A stretch of 64,000 nucleotides of DNA, taken from assembly GCF_020740535.1 (NCBI RefSeq), contig NZ_CP082362.1, positions 6,631,501-6,695,500 on the forward strand. The letters are read 5' to 3'. This stretch comes from Streptomyces profundus (GTDB taxonomy: Bacteria > Actinomycetota > Actinomycetes > Streptomycetales > Streptomycetaceae). A program made the position numbers and the translations under genes. The first letter of the stretch is position 1; each line of letters opens with the position of its first letter. A model generated the notes under the pieces. The model saw only the letters and a list, made by a program, of their open reading frames with translations, did not search any database and was not told the origin of the DNA. Below, in pieces: positions 1-7,239 of the stretch.

Positions 1-54
1 GCTGGCGACACGGCCGTAGTCAACGGCGCGACGAGCGGTCAGCAACGCGAACAT
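1..54 (-). CDS. Possible 5' end of a divergent gene (partial)
   Basis: An ATG at 54 on the minus strand opens a frame that runs off the left edge after 18 codons. The visible peptide (MFALLTARRAVDYGRVAS) could be the start of a membrane protein, but it is too short to classify. No ribosome-binding site is visible, because the upstream bases are a run of C on that strand, so a leaderless start or no gene at all are both possible. It would be divergent from the Clp-N gene, with the TATAACCCC repeats between them. Confidence 0.25.
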   Translation of the reverse strand, partial: MFALLTARRAVDYGRVAS

Positions 55-85
55 GGGGGGACTATAACCCCAGGGGTATAACCCC
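54..85. promoter_or_regulatory. Tandem TATAACCCC repeats upstream of the RHH/Clp-N gene
   Basis: TATAACCCC occurs at 63-71 and again at 77-85, 14 bp apart. Each copy is preceded by a run of G (54-60 and 73-76), so each unit is also a rough inverted repeat of GGGG and CCCC around an AT-rich core. The arrangement suggests an operator for a ribbon-helix-helix protein, and the adjacent gene encodes such a fold, so autoregulation is plausible. This is inferred from position and pattern only. Confidence 0.4.
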
Positions 86-131
86 TTCAAGTCCCCTCCC
101 GTCGGCCCCGGGTCCGTGACAGGATGCCTCC

Positions 132-875
132 GTGCCCAAGATCAACGTCTATCTGCCCGACGGCCTGGCCGACCGCGTGCGCGAGGCGAGGCTCCCGATC
201 TCGCGCATCTGCCAGATCGCGCTCACCCAGGCGCTGGAGACCGTCGGCGCCGCGGCCGAGTGGGGGGCGAGCGACTCCGCCCTGCTCGAACCCCTCGCCC
301 TGACACCCCCGCCCAACCACCATGTGGCGCTGATCCTGCGTCAGTCGTACGAGGCCGCCACGGCCAGGGGGTCCGCCGAGGTGGACACCGCCGACGTGCT
401 CCAGGCGATGCTCGACGAGGGCGAGAGCGTCGCCCTCACCACCGTCGAGCGGCTCGGCTTCCCGCGCGCGCTCATCGGTGAGGCGCTGGAGCACGCCGCC
501 GCGACGCACCGCGCCGAGGCCACGGCGGTGCCGCCGGCCAGACGTCCCGCCGGGGCCTCCCAGCCGGGCCTGTCCGCCGGGACCAGGACGGCGCTCACCA
601 GGGGCGCCGACCAGGCGACCGAGCACGGCTCCGATCTCACCACCGCCAGCCATCTGCTCCTCGGCCTCATCCTCGACGCCGGTCCCGCCGGCGAGGCGAT
701 GCGCCGCTCGGGCGTGGCCGACACCGTGACCCCGGCCGTGCTCTCCGCCCTCTACTTCGGGGTCTCCTTCGGCCGCATCAGGCTGGAACGCGACTCCGAG
801 GACGCCTGGTTGCGGTCCCGCCTCGCCGACATCACGGACCGCCTCGACCGGATAGAGCGCGGCGTCCTGGAGTGA
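132..875 (+). CDS. Ribbon-helix-helix plus Clp N-terminal domain protein
   Basis: This 247-residue protein begins with a ribbon-helix-helix-like segment (residues 1-40, starting MPKINVYLPDGLADRVRE). Two helical repeats related to the Clp N-terminal (Clp R) domain follow, at about 60-135 and 150-215. The second is marked by a TEHGSDLTTASHLLLGLI-type segment. There are no AAA+ motifs, so it is not a Clp ATPase. Proteins of this layout are common in actinomycetes and are thought to be DNA-binding regulators or Clp adaptors; the exact role is unknown. The GTG start places the N-terminal strand at residue 1. The TATAACCCC repeats about 50 bp upstream are a candidate autoregulatory site. Confidence 0.8.
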   Translation: MPKINVYLPDGLADRVREARLPISRICQIALTQALETVGAAAEWGASDSALLEPLALTPPPNHHVALILRQSYEAATARGSAEVDTADVLQAMLDEGESVALTTVERLGFPRALIGEALEHAAATHRAEATAVPPARRPAGASQPGLSAGTRTALTRGADQATEHGSDLTTASHLLLGLILDAGPAGEAMRRSGVADTVTPAVLSALYFGVSFGRIRLERDSEDAWLRSRLADITDRLDRIERGVLE

Positions 876-1219
876 CCCCCGCGCCCAGGGCGCGCGCGAC
901 ATCCCCGATGAGCAGGTCGACGTCCGGACAGCTCCTGGCCCGGCGCTCGGCGAGGCCCTCGCGGAACGGGCGGAACCGGTCCAGCCGCTCGACTCCCGCC
1001 AAGGCGTTCCGAGTTGGCGTCACCGCGCCGGTCCCCGCTTCGATGCCGCGCCGCCGGCACCACTCGCGCGGATGGACGGCCAACTCCCGTTCGTCGCCCG
1101 AGAGCGAGGGGATGCCGACGGACCTGGACAGCGACGCCAGACCGCCGGCCGGCGCCGATCCCCCGGACCGGTGCTCGCGACAGCGGCGCCGCCCCGCCGC
1201 CCGGAAAGGCGGTGGCGGC
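876..1219. other. Intergenic stretch with a possible minus-strand gene remnant
   Basis: No complete gene with a convincing start is visible. On the minus strand a frame open from about 1200 to 832 reads like protein in its middle part (for example HPREWCRRRGIEAGTGAVTP), but it has no ATG/GTG start with a ribosome-binding site and overlaps the end of the plus-strand gene. It could be the decayed last gene of the leftward operon. I do not recognise the family. Confidence 0.3.
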
Positions 1220-2497
1220 TCAGCCCCCGCTACGGCGGGCCAGGTCCCGCAGATCCCGCGCGCGGTGTCCCGCCGCGACCAGCGGACGGAACCACGGAAC
1301 TCCGCGATAGTGCCAGCGCGGCGGGAACGGGCCGTCGCCGAAGGCCGAGGGGGCCGGTTCGCCGAGTGCCCGCCGGGCCATCAGCCGCCCGAGCAGGACC
1401 GACATCGGCAGCCCCCGGCCGCAGTAGCCGACCGCGTAGTGGATCCCGTCGCTGACCCCCAGATGCGGGACCTGGTCGAAGGTGAAGCCGAGCCGGCCGC
1501 CCCAGGAGTGGGTGATCTCGACATCCGCCAGGGCCGGGAAGCGGCGGACCACCGACGCGCGCAGCCGCGCCCGGATCCGCGCGGGCGGCGTTCCCGTGGA
1601 CAGGTCAAGCCGGCCGCCGTAGACCAGGCGACCCTCGCCGGTGACCCGGAAGTAGTTCTTGCGCGCGTGGGCCGTGGTGACGGTCCGTCGGCTGAACGCG
1701 GACCGCAGCGCCGACGGCAGCGGCGCCGTGGCGATCATGTAGCTGCCCACCGGATACACCCGCCGCCCGAGCCACGGCACCAGGCCGTCGGTGTACCCGT
1801 CCGTGGCCACCAGCACCCGGTCGGCCGTCGTCTCGCCGGCCCCGTGGCGGACGGCGAAGGAACCGCCGCGACGTCGGACGCGGGCCACGGGGGTGTGGGG
1901 GACGAACCGGCCGCCCCGCCGCTGGAAGCGGGCGACCAACTCCCCGAGCAGCCGGTACGGGTTCACCGTGGAGGAGCCCTCGTCCAGCACGCCCAGCCGG
2001 AACCCGGCCCCGGGGAACTCGGCGGCCAACTCCTCCCGCCCGGCCAGGCGAATCTCCTCGTGCGGCAGCAGCCGACGCCAGAGGTGGTACTGCGCGCGGA
2101 CGTCCGCCTCCTGGCCCCGGTGTACCGCCACCCGGACGTGGCCGGCGCGGTGCTGCTCGACCGCCACGTCCAGTTCGGCGACATAGTCGGTGAAGGCCCG
2201 GGCGGAGTCCGACGACTCCCGCCAGATCGCGCGCGCCCGCCGCTCGCCGTGGCGTTCGGCCAGGGCCGCCGGCGTCGCGGTGCAGCCCAGGGCGATAGAG
2301 CCGAACGCCCGCCCGGAGGCCCCCTCGCCCGCCGCCCGCGCCTCCAGCACCGTGACCTCCACGCCCCGGTCCAGCAGGTCGACGGCCGCCACGAGACCGG
2401 TGAGGCCACCTCCCACGACGAGCGCTCCGGTGCGGCGGGGCGGCGTGTCGGCGCGGGGACGCCAGGGCCGTTCCGCCCACAGCGGGGTGCCGGTCAT
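1220..2497 (-). CDS. FAD-dependent amino-acid oxidase/dehydrogenase (DAO family)
   Basis: A 425-residue flavoprotein of the D-amino-acid oxidase/glycine oxidase superfamily. The dinucleotide-binding motif is at about residues 26-31 (VVGGGLTGLVAAVDLL), followed by the acidic strand end of VTVLEA and the family segment GEGASGRAFGSIALG. A conserved C-terminal stretch (VGYCGRGLPMSV) closes the FAD site. It probably oxidises an amine or amino acid to the imine. Its ATG overlaps the stop of the upstream CoA-transferase frame as ATGA, so it is translationally coupled and looks like the last intact gene of the leftward peptide operon. If the CoA-transferase is truly broken, translation here may be reduced. 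The substrate cannot be deduced. Confidence 0.85.
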   Translation of the reverse strand: MTGTPLWAERPWRPRADTPPRRTGALVVGGGLTGLVAAVDLLDRGVEVTVLEARAAGEGASGRAFGSIALGCTATPAALAERHGERRARAIWRESSDSARAFTDYVAELDVAVEQHRAGHVRVAVHRGQEADVRAQYHLWRRLLPHEEIRLAGREELAAEFPGAGFRLGVLDEGSSTVNPYRLLGELVARFQRRGGRFVPHTPVARVRRRGGSFAVRHGAGETTADRVLVATDGYTDGLVPWLGRRVYPVGSYMIATAPLPSALRSAFSRRTVTTAHARKNYFRVTGEGRLVYGGRLDLSTGTPPARIRARLRASVVRRFPALADVEITHSWGGRLGFTFDQVPHLGVSDGIHYAVGYCGRGLPMSVLLGRLMARRALGEPAPSAFGDGPFPPRWHYRGVPWFRPLVAAGHRARDLRDLARRSGG

Positions 2498-3705
2498 GAA
2501 CCGTCACCCGCGTGGTCCCCGGCGCGGGTGGCGAGCTCCGCCAGTATGCGTGCCCGGTCCTGATCGAGTTCGGGTGCCGCCCTGACGCGGGTCAGGTCCG
2601 GAATGTCGGAGAACTTGATCGGGGTGCCCACCGCCTGCGGCAGCGCGGCGCCCTCGCCGGCCTCGACCAGCATCGAGCGGCCGGCGACATGCGGGTCGGC
2701 GAGCATCGCGTCGACCGTGTTGACGGTGCCGAACGGGACACCGGCCGTGCCCAGGACGTCGCACCAGTGCGCGGTGGTATGGCCGGCGAGGGTCGCCTCG
2801 ATCTCGCGCCGCAACGCCGCCTCGTCGTCCTTGCGCGACTCACCGCGCACGAAGCGCTCGTCCTGGGCCAGGTCGGGCCTGTCAAGCGCCGTGCACAGCG
2901 CGCCGAACAGCTTGTCGTTGCCCGCGGCGATCACCAGGTATCCGTCGCGGGTGCGGAAGGAGCCGAACGGCGGCGGCACCCCCGGGCGGTAGGTGCCCAC
3001 CGGGCCCGGGACCTCGCCGGTCGCCAGGTGACGCCCGATCGAGTATTAGAGCAGGGCCAACTGGCAGTCCAGCATGGCGATGTCGACCTGGTTGCCGATG
3101 CCGGTGCGGGCCCGCCGCAGCAGGGACATCGTGACGCCGATCGTCAGGAAGAGCCCAGCGGCCAGATCCCCGACGCTCACCCCGACCCGGGTCGGGGGAC
3201 CGCCCGGCTGACCGGTCACCGACATCATGCCGGACATGCCCTGCACCACCATGTCGTAGGCGGGACGGTCCCGATGCGGGCTGCCGGTCCTGCCGAATCC
3301 ACTCACGCTGCCGTAGACCAGGGACGGGAAGCGCCGGTGCAGTTCGGGCCAGCCGTAGCCGAGCCGCTCCATGGTGCCGGGCCGGAAGTTCTCGGTGAGG
3401 ACGTCGGCCTCGCCGAGGAGTCGCTCGAAGATCTCCCGGTCCTGGGCCGAGCGCAGATCGAGAGCGATGCTCTCCTTGTTGCGGTTGACGGAGCCGAAGT
3501 AGGCGGAGCGGCCACGGGCGTGCGGGCCGTAGCTCCGGGCGTCGTCACCGTTCGGCGGGCGCTCCACCTTGATCACCCTGGCGCCGTGGTCCGCGAGGAT
3601 CATCGTGCAGTACGGGCCGGCCAGCACGCGGGTCAGATCGACGATCGTGATGCCGGAGAGCGGTCCGCCCTCGGGCCCTGGGGACGGTTCAGGCCTCTGC
3701 GACAC
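2494..3705 (-). pseudogene. CaiB/BaiF family CoA-transferase interrupted by an in-frame TAA
   Basis: A class III CoA-transferase split by one stop codon. Codons 1-219 give the N-terminal part (VDLTRVLAGPYCTMILADHG, then NRNKESIALDL and the YDMVVQGMSG segment with the likely catalytic Asp). TAA follows at 3046-3048. The same frame then continues as YSIGRHLATGEVPGPVG and the family's C-terminal part (FGSFRTRDGYLVIAAGND) to the stop at 2494. Total length is 403 codons, normal for the family. The stop stands where the family usually has Glu before a YxIGRHLATGE-like segment, so a single GAA-to-TAA change explains it. The GTG start overlaps the end of the MATE gene by 17 bp. A sequencing error or readthrough cannot be excluded. 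Confidence 0.88.
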
Positions 3706-5071
3706 TCGTGGTCTCCAACTCTTCCGACATCTTCGGCTGTCTGCTCCACCGATGGACCAGCCAGCACCCGGCCAGCAGGAACACGGTGCCGGTGACGACC
3801 TGTGACCCGGCGATCGCCCGGTACAGCACGGCCGGGTCGTCGTCGCGTGCCAGGAACAGCAGCCAGGGCAGCAGGAGGGCGTAGAGCTGCACGGCGTTGC
3901 AGGCCAGCGCGAGCCGTGGCCTGCCGAGCACCTGGAGCAGGGCGATGGTGGTCATCGCGACGCCCTGGAAGAAGAACGCCAGGGCTGACAGCCGCAGCCA
4001 GCCGGTGGCGATCTGGGCCGCGTCCGCCGGCAGGTCGAACAGCTCGGCGACGCGGGGCGCCGCGAGCGCCAGCACCGTACCGAGCAGCGCCCAGCAGCCC
4101 AGCATCAGGGCCAGCGCCGACATGACCCCCGCGCGCACCCGGTCCCGCAGGCCGGCACCGAAGTTCTGCCCGACGAACGGAACGAGCGCGAGGATGACGC
4201 TGTTCACCACGATCAGCGCGAACTGGTCGACCCGGGAGACCACGCCGTAGGCGGCGGTGGTCTCCTTCCCCGCGTTCGCCATCACTCCCGTCACGACGAA
4301 CGCGGCGCCGAGGGTGACGAGGTTGGTCAGGGTGACCGGCACGCCGAGCCGGGCGAAGTCCGCCAGGTCCCGGCGCAACGCGGCGCGCTCCACCCGGCCG
4401 CCCAGCAGCCCGTGGCGCCGCAGCCGCAGCGCGACCAGCACGGTGGTCGTCGCGTAGCCGAGCTGGAGCCCGAGGGCGATGCCGATCAGGGGGTCGGAGG
4501 GAAAGGGCGGCAGGGCGAACACCAGCAGCGGGGTGGCCGCCACGCCGCCCAACAGGCCGGTGGTCGCTGCCTTCGCCGCGCCGGCGGCGTCGCCCAGCGC
4601 CCGCAGCAGCGCGGTCGAGACGCCGTAGAGGAAGAGCACCGGCACGCCGGCGACGATCCAGAGGGCCAGGGTCACGGCCCGGTCGAGCACGTCGGGCGTC
4701 GCCTGGTACAGGCCCATGGCCGCCGGGGCGACCACGGCGAGCAGCGCGGCGATGGCGCAGCCAGCGCCGAGCGCGACCAGGGCCGCGTGCCTGACGAAGG
4801 AGGCGGACGGCGGCGTTCCGGCTCCGGTGCGGGTGGAGAGCACGTTGCCGGCCGCGACGCTCACTCCCTGACTGAGGCCGATGAGCAGCAGGATGACGGG
4901 GATGACCAGGGTGAAGGAGGCGAGCGCGTCGGTGGAGACCCGAGCCGCGTAGTAGCCGTCGAGGAGGTTGCGCCCGACGAGGACGACCGAGGCCAGCAGG
5001 TTGGCCAGACCGGCCCCCGCGATGCTCCGCAGCACCGGGGCCTCGGTCAGGGAGGCGGGGCGAAGCGTCAT
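3689..5071 (-). CDS. MATE family multidrug/product efflux transporter
   Basis: A 460-residue integral membrane protein with about 12 hydrophobic helices arranged as two homologous halves, typical of the MatE/DinF family of Na+- or H+-coupled exporters. Segments such as GLSQGVSVAAGNVLS in the first half and PFVGQNFGAGLRDRVRAG in the second match the paired MATE motifs. ATG at 5071 overlaps the stop of the upstream flavoprotein gene as ATGA. Its place inside the peptide operon suggests it exports the cluster product and so gives self-protection. The downstream CoA-transferase frame begins within its last codons. Confidence 0.88.
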   Translation of the reverse strand: MTLRPASLTEAPVLRSIAGAGLANLLASVVLVGRNLLDGYYAARVSTDALASFTLVIPVILLLIGLSQGVSVAAGNVLSTRTGAGTPPSASFVRHAALVALGAGCAIAALLAVVAPAAMGLYQATPDVLDRAVTLALWIVAGVPVLFLYGVSTALLRALGDAAGAAKAATTGLLGGVAATPLLVFALPPFPSDPLIGIALGLQLGYATTTVLVALRLRRHGLLGGRVERAALRRDLADFARLGVPVTLTNLVTLGAAFVVTGVMANAGKETTAAYGVVSRVDQFALIVVNSVILALVPFVGQNFGAGLRDRVRAGVMSALALMLGCWALLGTVLALAAPRVAELFDLPADAAQIATGWLRLSALAFFFQGVAMTTIALLQVLGRPRLALACNAVQLYALLLPWLLFLARDDDPAVLYRAIAGSQVVTGTVFLLAGCWLVHRWSRQPKMSEELETTSVAEA

Positions 5072-6117
5072 GAGGCGCGCTCCGGCCGCGCGTCGAGCGC
5101 GTCGAGCACCGCGTCGGCCGTGGCCGGCGCGTAGCGGAAGCCGCTGCCCGAGCCACCGTGGACGACCACGGGGCGGCCCGGCGGAGCGGCGACGAGCGGC
5201 CCCCCGTCGGCACTGTAGGAGTCGCAGTGCACGCTGCCTCCGCGCAGCGCGGGAAGCGCCGAGGGCGCGTACGTCCTCAGCACCTCGCGCGCGGTCCGAA
5301 GATCCTCGGGGGAGGCGGCCGGGTCGTCCTGGGGCCGGCAGCCCCACTCCCGGGAGGTGATGCTCAGCCACCACTGCGCCCGCTCGGGGCGGGGCAACAG
5401 GAAGGCGTCGTGGTCGGGGAGGTAGACCAGCGAGTCGGCCGGCGAGGCGGGCAGCGCAAGCGTGTACGAGACGATCTTCTTGGTGCGCGGCGGATCGACC
5501 GGGCCGGCCGGCAGGTCAACGGACGCGAGCCAGGCGCCCTTGGCCAGGGCCAACTCCCCGGTGTGCAGGGCGCGTCCGTCGGAGAGCTCCACCGCGAAGG
5601 CGCCCGGCGTGCCGTGCCAACGCCGAACCGGGGCGCACTCGTACACGTCGATGCCCGAGCCGGTGCTCAACATCCGGCACAGATCCGTGACCTGGGCGTG
5701 CAGCGCGGTCGGGCCGCCGAGCACGACACCTGGTCCTGGCCTGGCGATCCACGCGGGGAGCGCCGAGGCGCGCGCCGGGGCCAGCGGCTGGGTGCACCGC
5801 TCGCGCAGCGCCGCCTGCCGGCCCTCGGCGCACAGGAAGAGCACCGGCAACGAGCGGATCGGGGCCCGCTGGCCGCTTCGTCGGTACTCCTCGTACCACC
5901 TCCGGCTCCGCGCGGACATGGCGCGCAGCCGTTCGCCGCGCGCGAGCGGCGAGGCGATGGCGCCGGCGTGGGCGCTGCACCCGGAGCCGACCGCGCGGCG
6001 GTCCAGCAGGGCGACCCTGCGGCCGGTCGCGGCCAGCCGGTGGGCGAGCAGACAGCCGAGGATGCCGGCGCCCACGACCGCGCTGTCGTAGGCCGGGGCG
6101 GGGAGGGGGCCGCTCAT
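5068..6117 (-). CDS. FAD-dependent oxidoreductase (DAO family)
   Basis: A 349-residue flavoprotein with a Rossmann motif near the N terminus (VVGAGILGCLLAHRLA), the typical RRVALLDR acidic strand end, and the segment GCSAHAGAIASPLARGERL of the glycine/sarcosine-oxidase group. The C-terminal GGSGSGFRYAPATADAV closes the FAD site. ATG at 6117 is preceded by AAGGAGTCCCG, a strong ribosome-binding site that lies in the end of the adjoining TnpB-derived element. A nearly identical sequence precedes the gap gene. It is the second amino-acid-oxidase-like enzyme of the cluster, with only about 1 kb of coding sequence against 1.3 kb for its relative. The substrate is unknown. Confidence 0.85.
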   Translation of the reverse strand: MSGPLPAPAYDSAVVGAGILGCLLAHRLAATGRRVALLDRRAVGSGCSAHAGAIASPLARGERLRAMSARSRRWYEEYRRSGQRAPIRSLPVLFLCAEGRQAALRERCTQPLAPARASALPAWIARPGPGVVLGGPTALHAQVTDLCRMLSTGSGIDVYECAPVRRWHGTPGAFAVELSDGRALHTGELALAKGAWLASVDLPAGPVDPPRTKKIVSYTLALPASPADSLVYLPDHDAFLLPRPERAQWWLSITSREWGCRPQDDPAASPEDLRTAREVLRTYAPSALPALRGGSVHCDSYSADGGPLVAAPPGRPVVVHGGSGSGFRYAPATADAVLDALDARPERAS

Positions 6118-6840
6118 CGGGACTCCTTCGTGGATACCCCCGGCTACAGCCCGAGGAGGAAACGAAGCTCCTGCGGAGCAGGGCGGGGAGAGCCGGTGCG
6201 CCGTCGGGGCGGACCGGCACCCGCCACCAACTGCCGGCGCGCGTTTCAAGTCGCGGAAGCGGTCGCGGAGTTCGGCGGAGTACACCGCGTCCGCGTTCCG
6301 GTTCCGGGATGGCGGGCTGACCTTGGCGAAGATGGCGGAGCCGCTGGATATCGTGTGGTCGCGTCCGCTGCCCGAGGGGGCGTCGCCGTCCACGGTGACC
6401 GTCTCCCAGGACGCGGCCGGACGCTGGTACGTGTCCCTGCTGGTCGAGGACCCGACCATTCAGCCGCTTCGACTCGTTCGTGAACACCAAACGATCGTGA
6501 TCGAGGACCTGTCGGTGCGGAACAAAGCCGCCTGGTATGGGCGGGAAGTGATCGCGGTCGACCGCTTCTTCCCCTCCTCCAAGCTGTGCTCGACCTGCGG
6601 CGCCGTGCGGAGCGGGATGCCGCCGCACGTCCGCGTCTGGACGTGCGGCGGCTGCGGGACGGCGCACGACCGGGACGTGAACGCGGCGCGCAACCTGCTG
6701 GCCGTCGGGCTGACGGTGTCTGTCGGTGGAGCTGGTGTAGGACCTCAACGGAGTACTCCGGGCGGGCAGTCGGCGACGAAGCGGAGAACCCCACGGCGCG
6801 AGCCGTAGGACCCCCCCGTTCACGAGGGGGAGGAAGTCAA
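6118..6840 (+). mobile_element. Internally deleted TnpB-type (IS605/IS1341-like) element, copy A
   Basis: Both ends match the full-length copy at 22830-24219. The left end begins just after TCAT and carries GGGACTCCTT and the GCTCCTGCGGAGC hairpin (6167-6179). The right end carries the CGTTCACGAGGGGG stem and GAGGAAGTCAA. The interior is about half as long, through three deletions relative to the full copy. It lies between the cupin and flavoprotein genes of the leftward operon, with tnpB in the antisense direction. Its left end supplies the flavoprotein's ribosome-binding site, and its right end contains the cupin stop codon (6837-6839). Confidence 0.8.
6242..6808 (+). pseudogene. TnpB remnant with three deletions
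   Basis: The reading frame resembles the full-length TnpB but lacks about the first 100 residues, about 80 residues that include the RuvC-I aspartate (motif GIDVGLDHL in the other copy), and 25 residues after the RuvC-II segment (IEDLSVRN). The two internal deletions keep the frame. The zinc-finger/RuvC-III region is complete (CSTCG ... WTCGGCG ... HDRDVNAARN), including a fourth cysteine that the full-length copy has lost. Without RuvC-I the product cannot be an active nuclease. Confidence 0.82.
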
Positions 6841-7172
6841 TCCTGTTCCAGCCACCACACGGTGTGGATCGCCAGGACCTCCGATCCGTCGTTGTGCGCG
6901 AAGTGGGTCTTCTGGGGCTCGAAGAAGAGGTAGTCGCCGGTGGACACGGCGTGTTCGGTTCCGTCGTAGGTCACCGTCCCCGAGCCCTGGGCGATCATCC
7001 AGCACTCGGAGACCTGATGGGTGTCGGGGCGTGAGGTGGCGCCGGGCTCCAGGGTGAAGCGGCCCCCCGAGAAGGGGACGCGGCCGGCGCCGAAGGCGGA
7101 GAAGTCCGCCTCGCTGATCTGGACTCCGGGGCGGCTGGACTCCGGCGGCAGGAACGGGAAGCGGTTGAGCAT
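6837..7172 (-). CDS. Small cupin-domain protein
   Basis: A 111-residue single-domain cupin. The segments TLEPGATSRPDTHQVSECW, GTVTYDGTEH and TGDYLFFEPQKTHFAH form the two cupin motifs. Likely metal ligands are the His and Glu around THQVSE and the His of THFAH. Such proteins act as dioxygenases, isomerases or regulators, and the role here is unknown. ATG at 7172 follows GAGGAG. It sits 67 bp downstream of the synthetase-like gene in the leftward operon. The stop codon is made from the last bases of the TnpB-derived element, so the natural C-terminal residues may have been altered by the insertion. Confidence 0.78.
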   Translation of the reverse strand: MLNRFPFLPPESSRPGVQISEADFSAFGAGRVPFSGGRFTLEPGATSRPDTHQVSECWMIAQGSGTVTYDGTEHAVSTGDYLFFEPQKTHFAHNDGSEVLAIHTVWWLEQD

Positions 7173-7239
7173 GGCTCTCCTCGATGCGGTGTGGTGTCAC
7201 GCGGACACGGTGCGGGGTGGGTCCCGTCCTGGACGGGCG

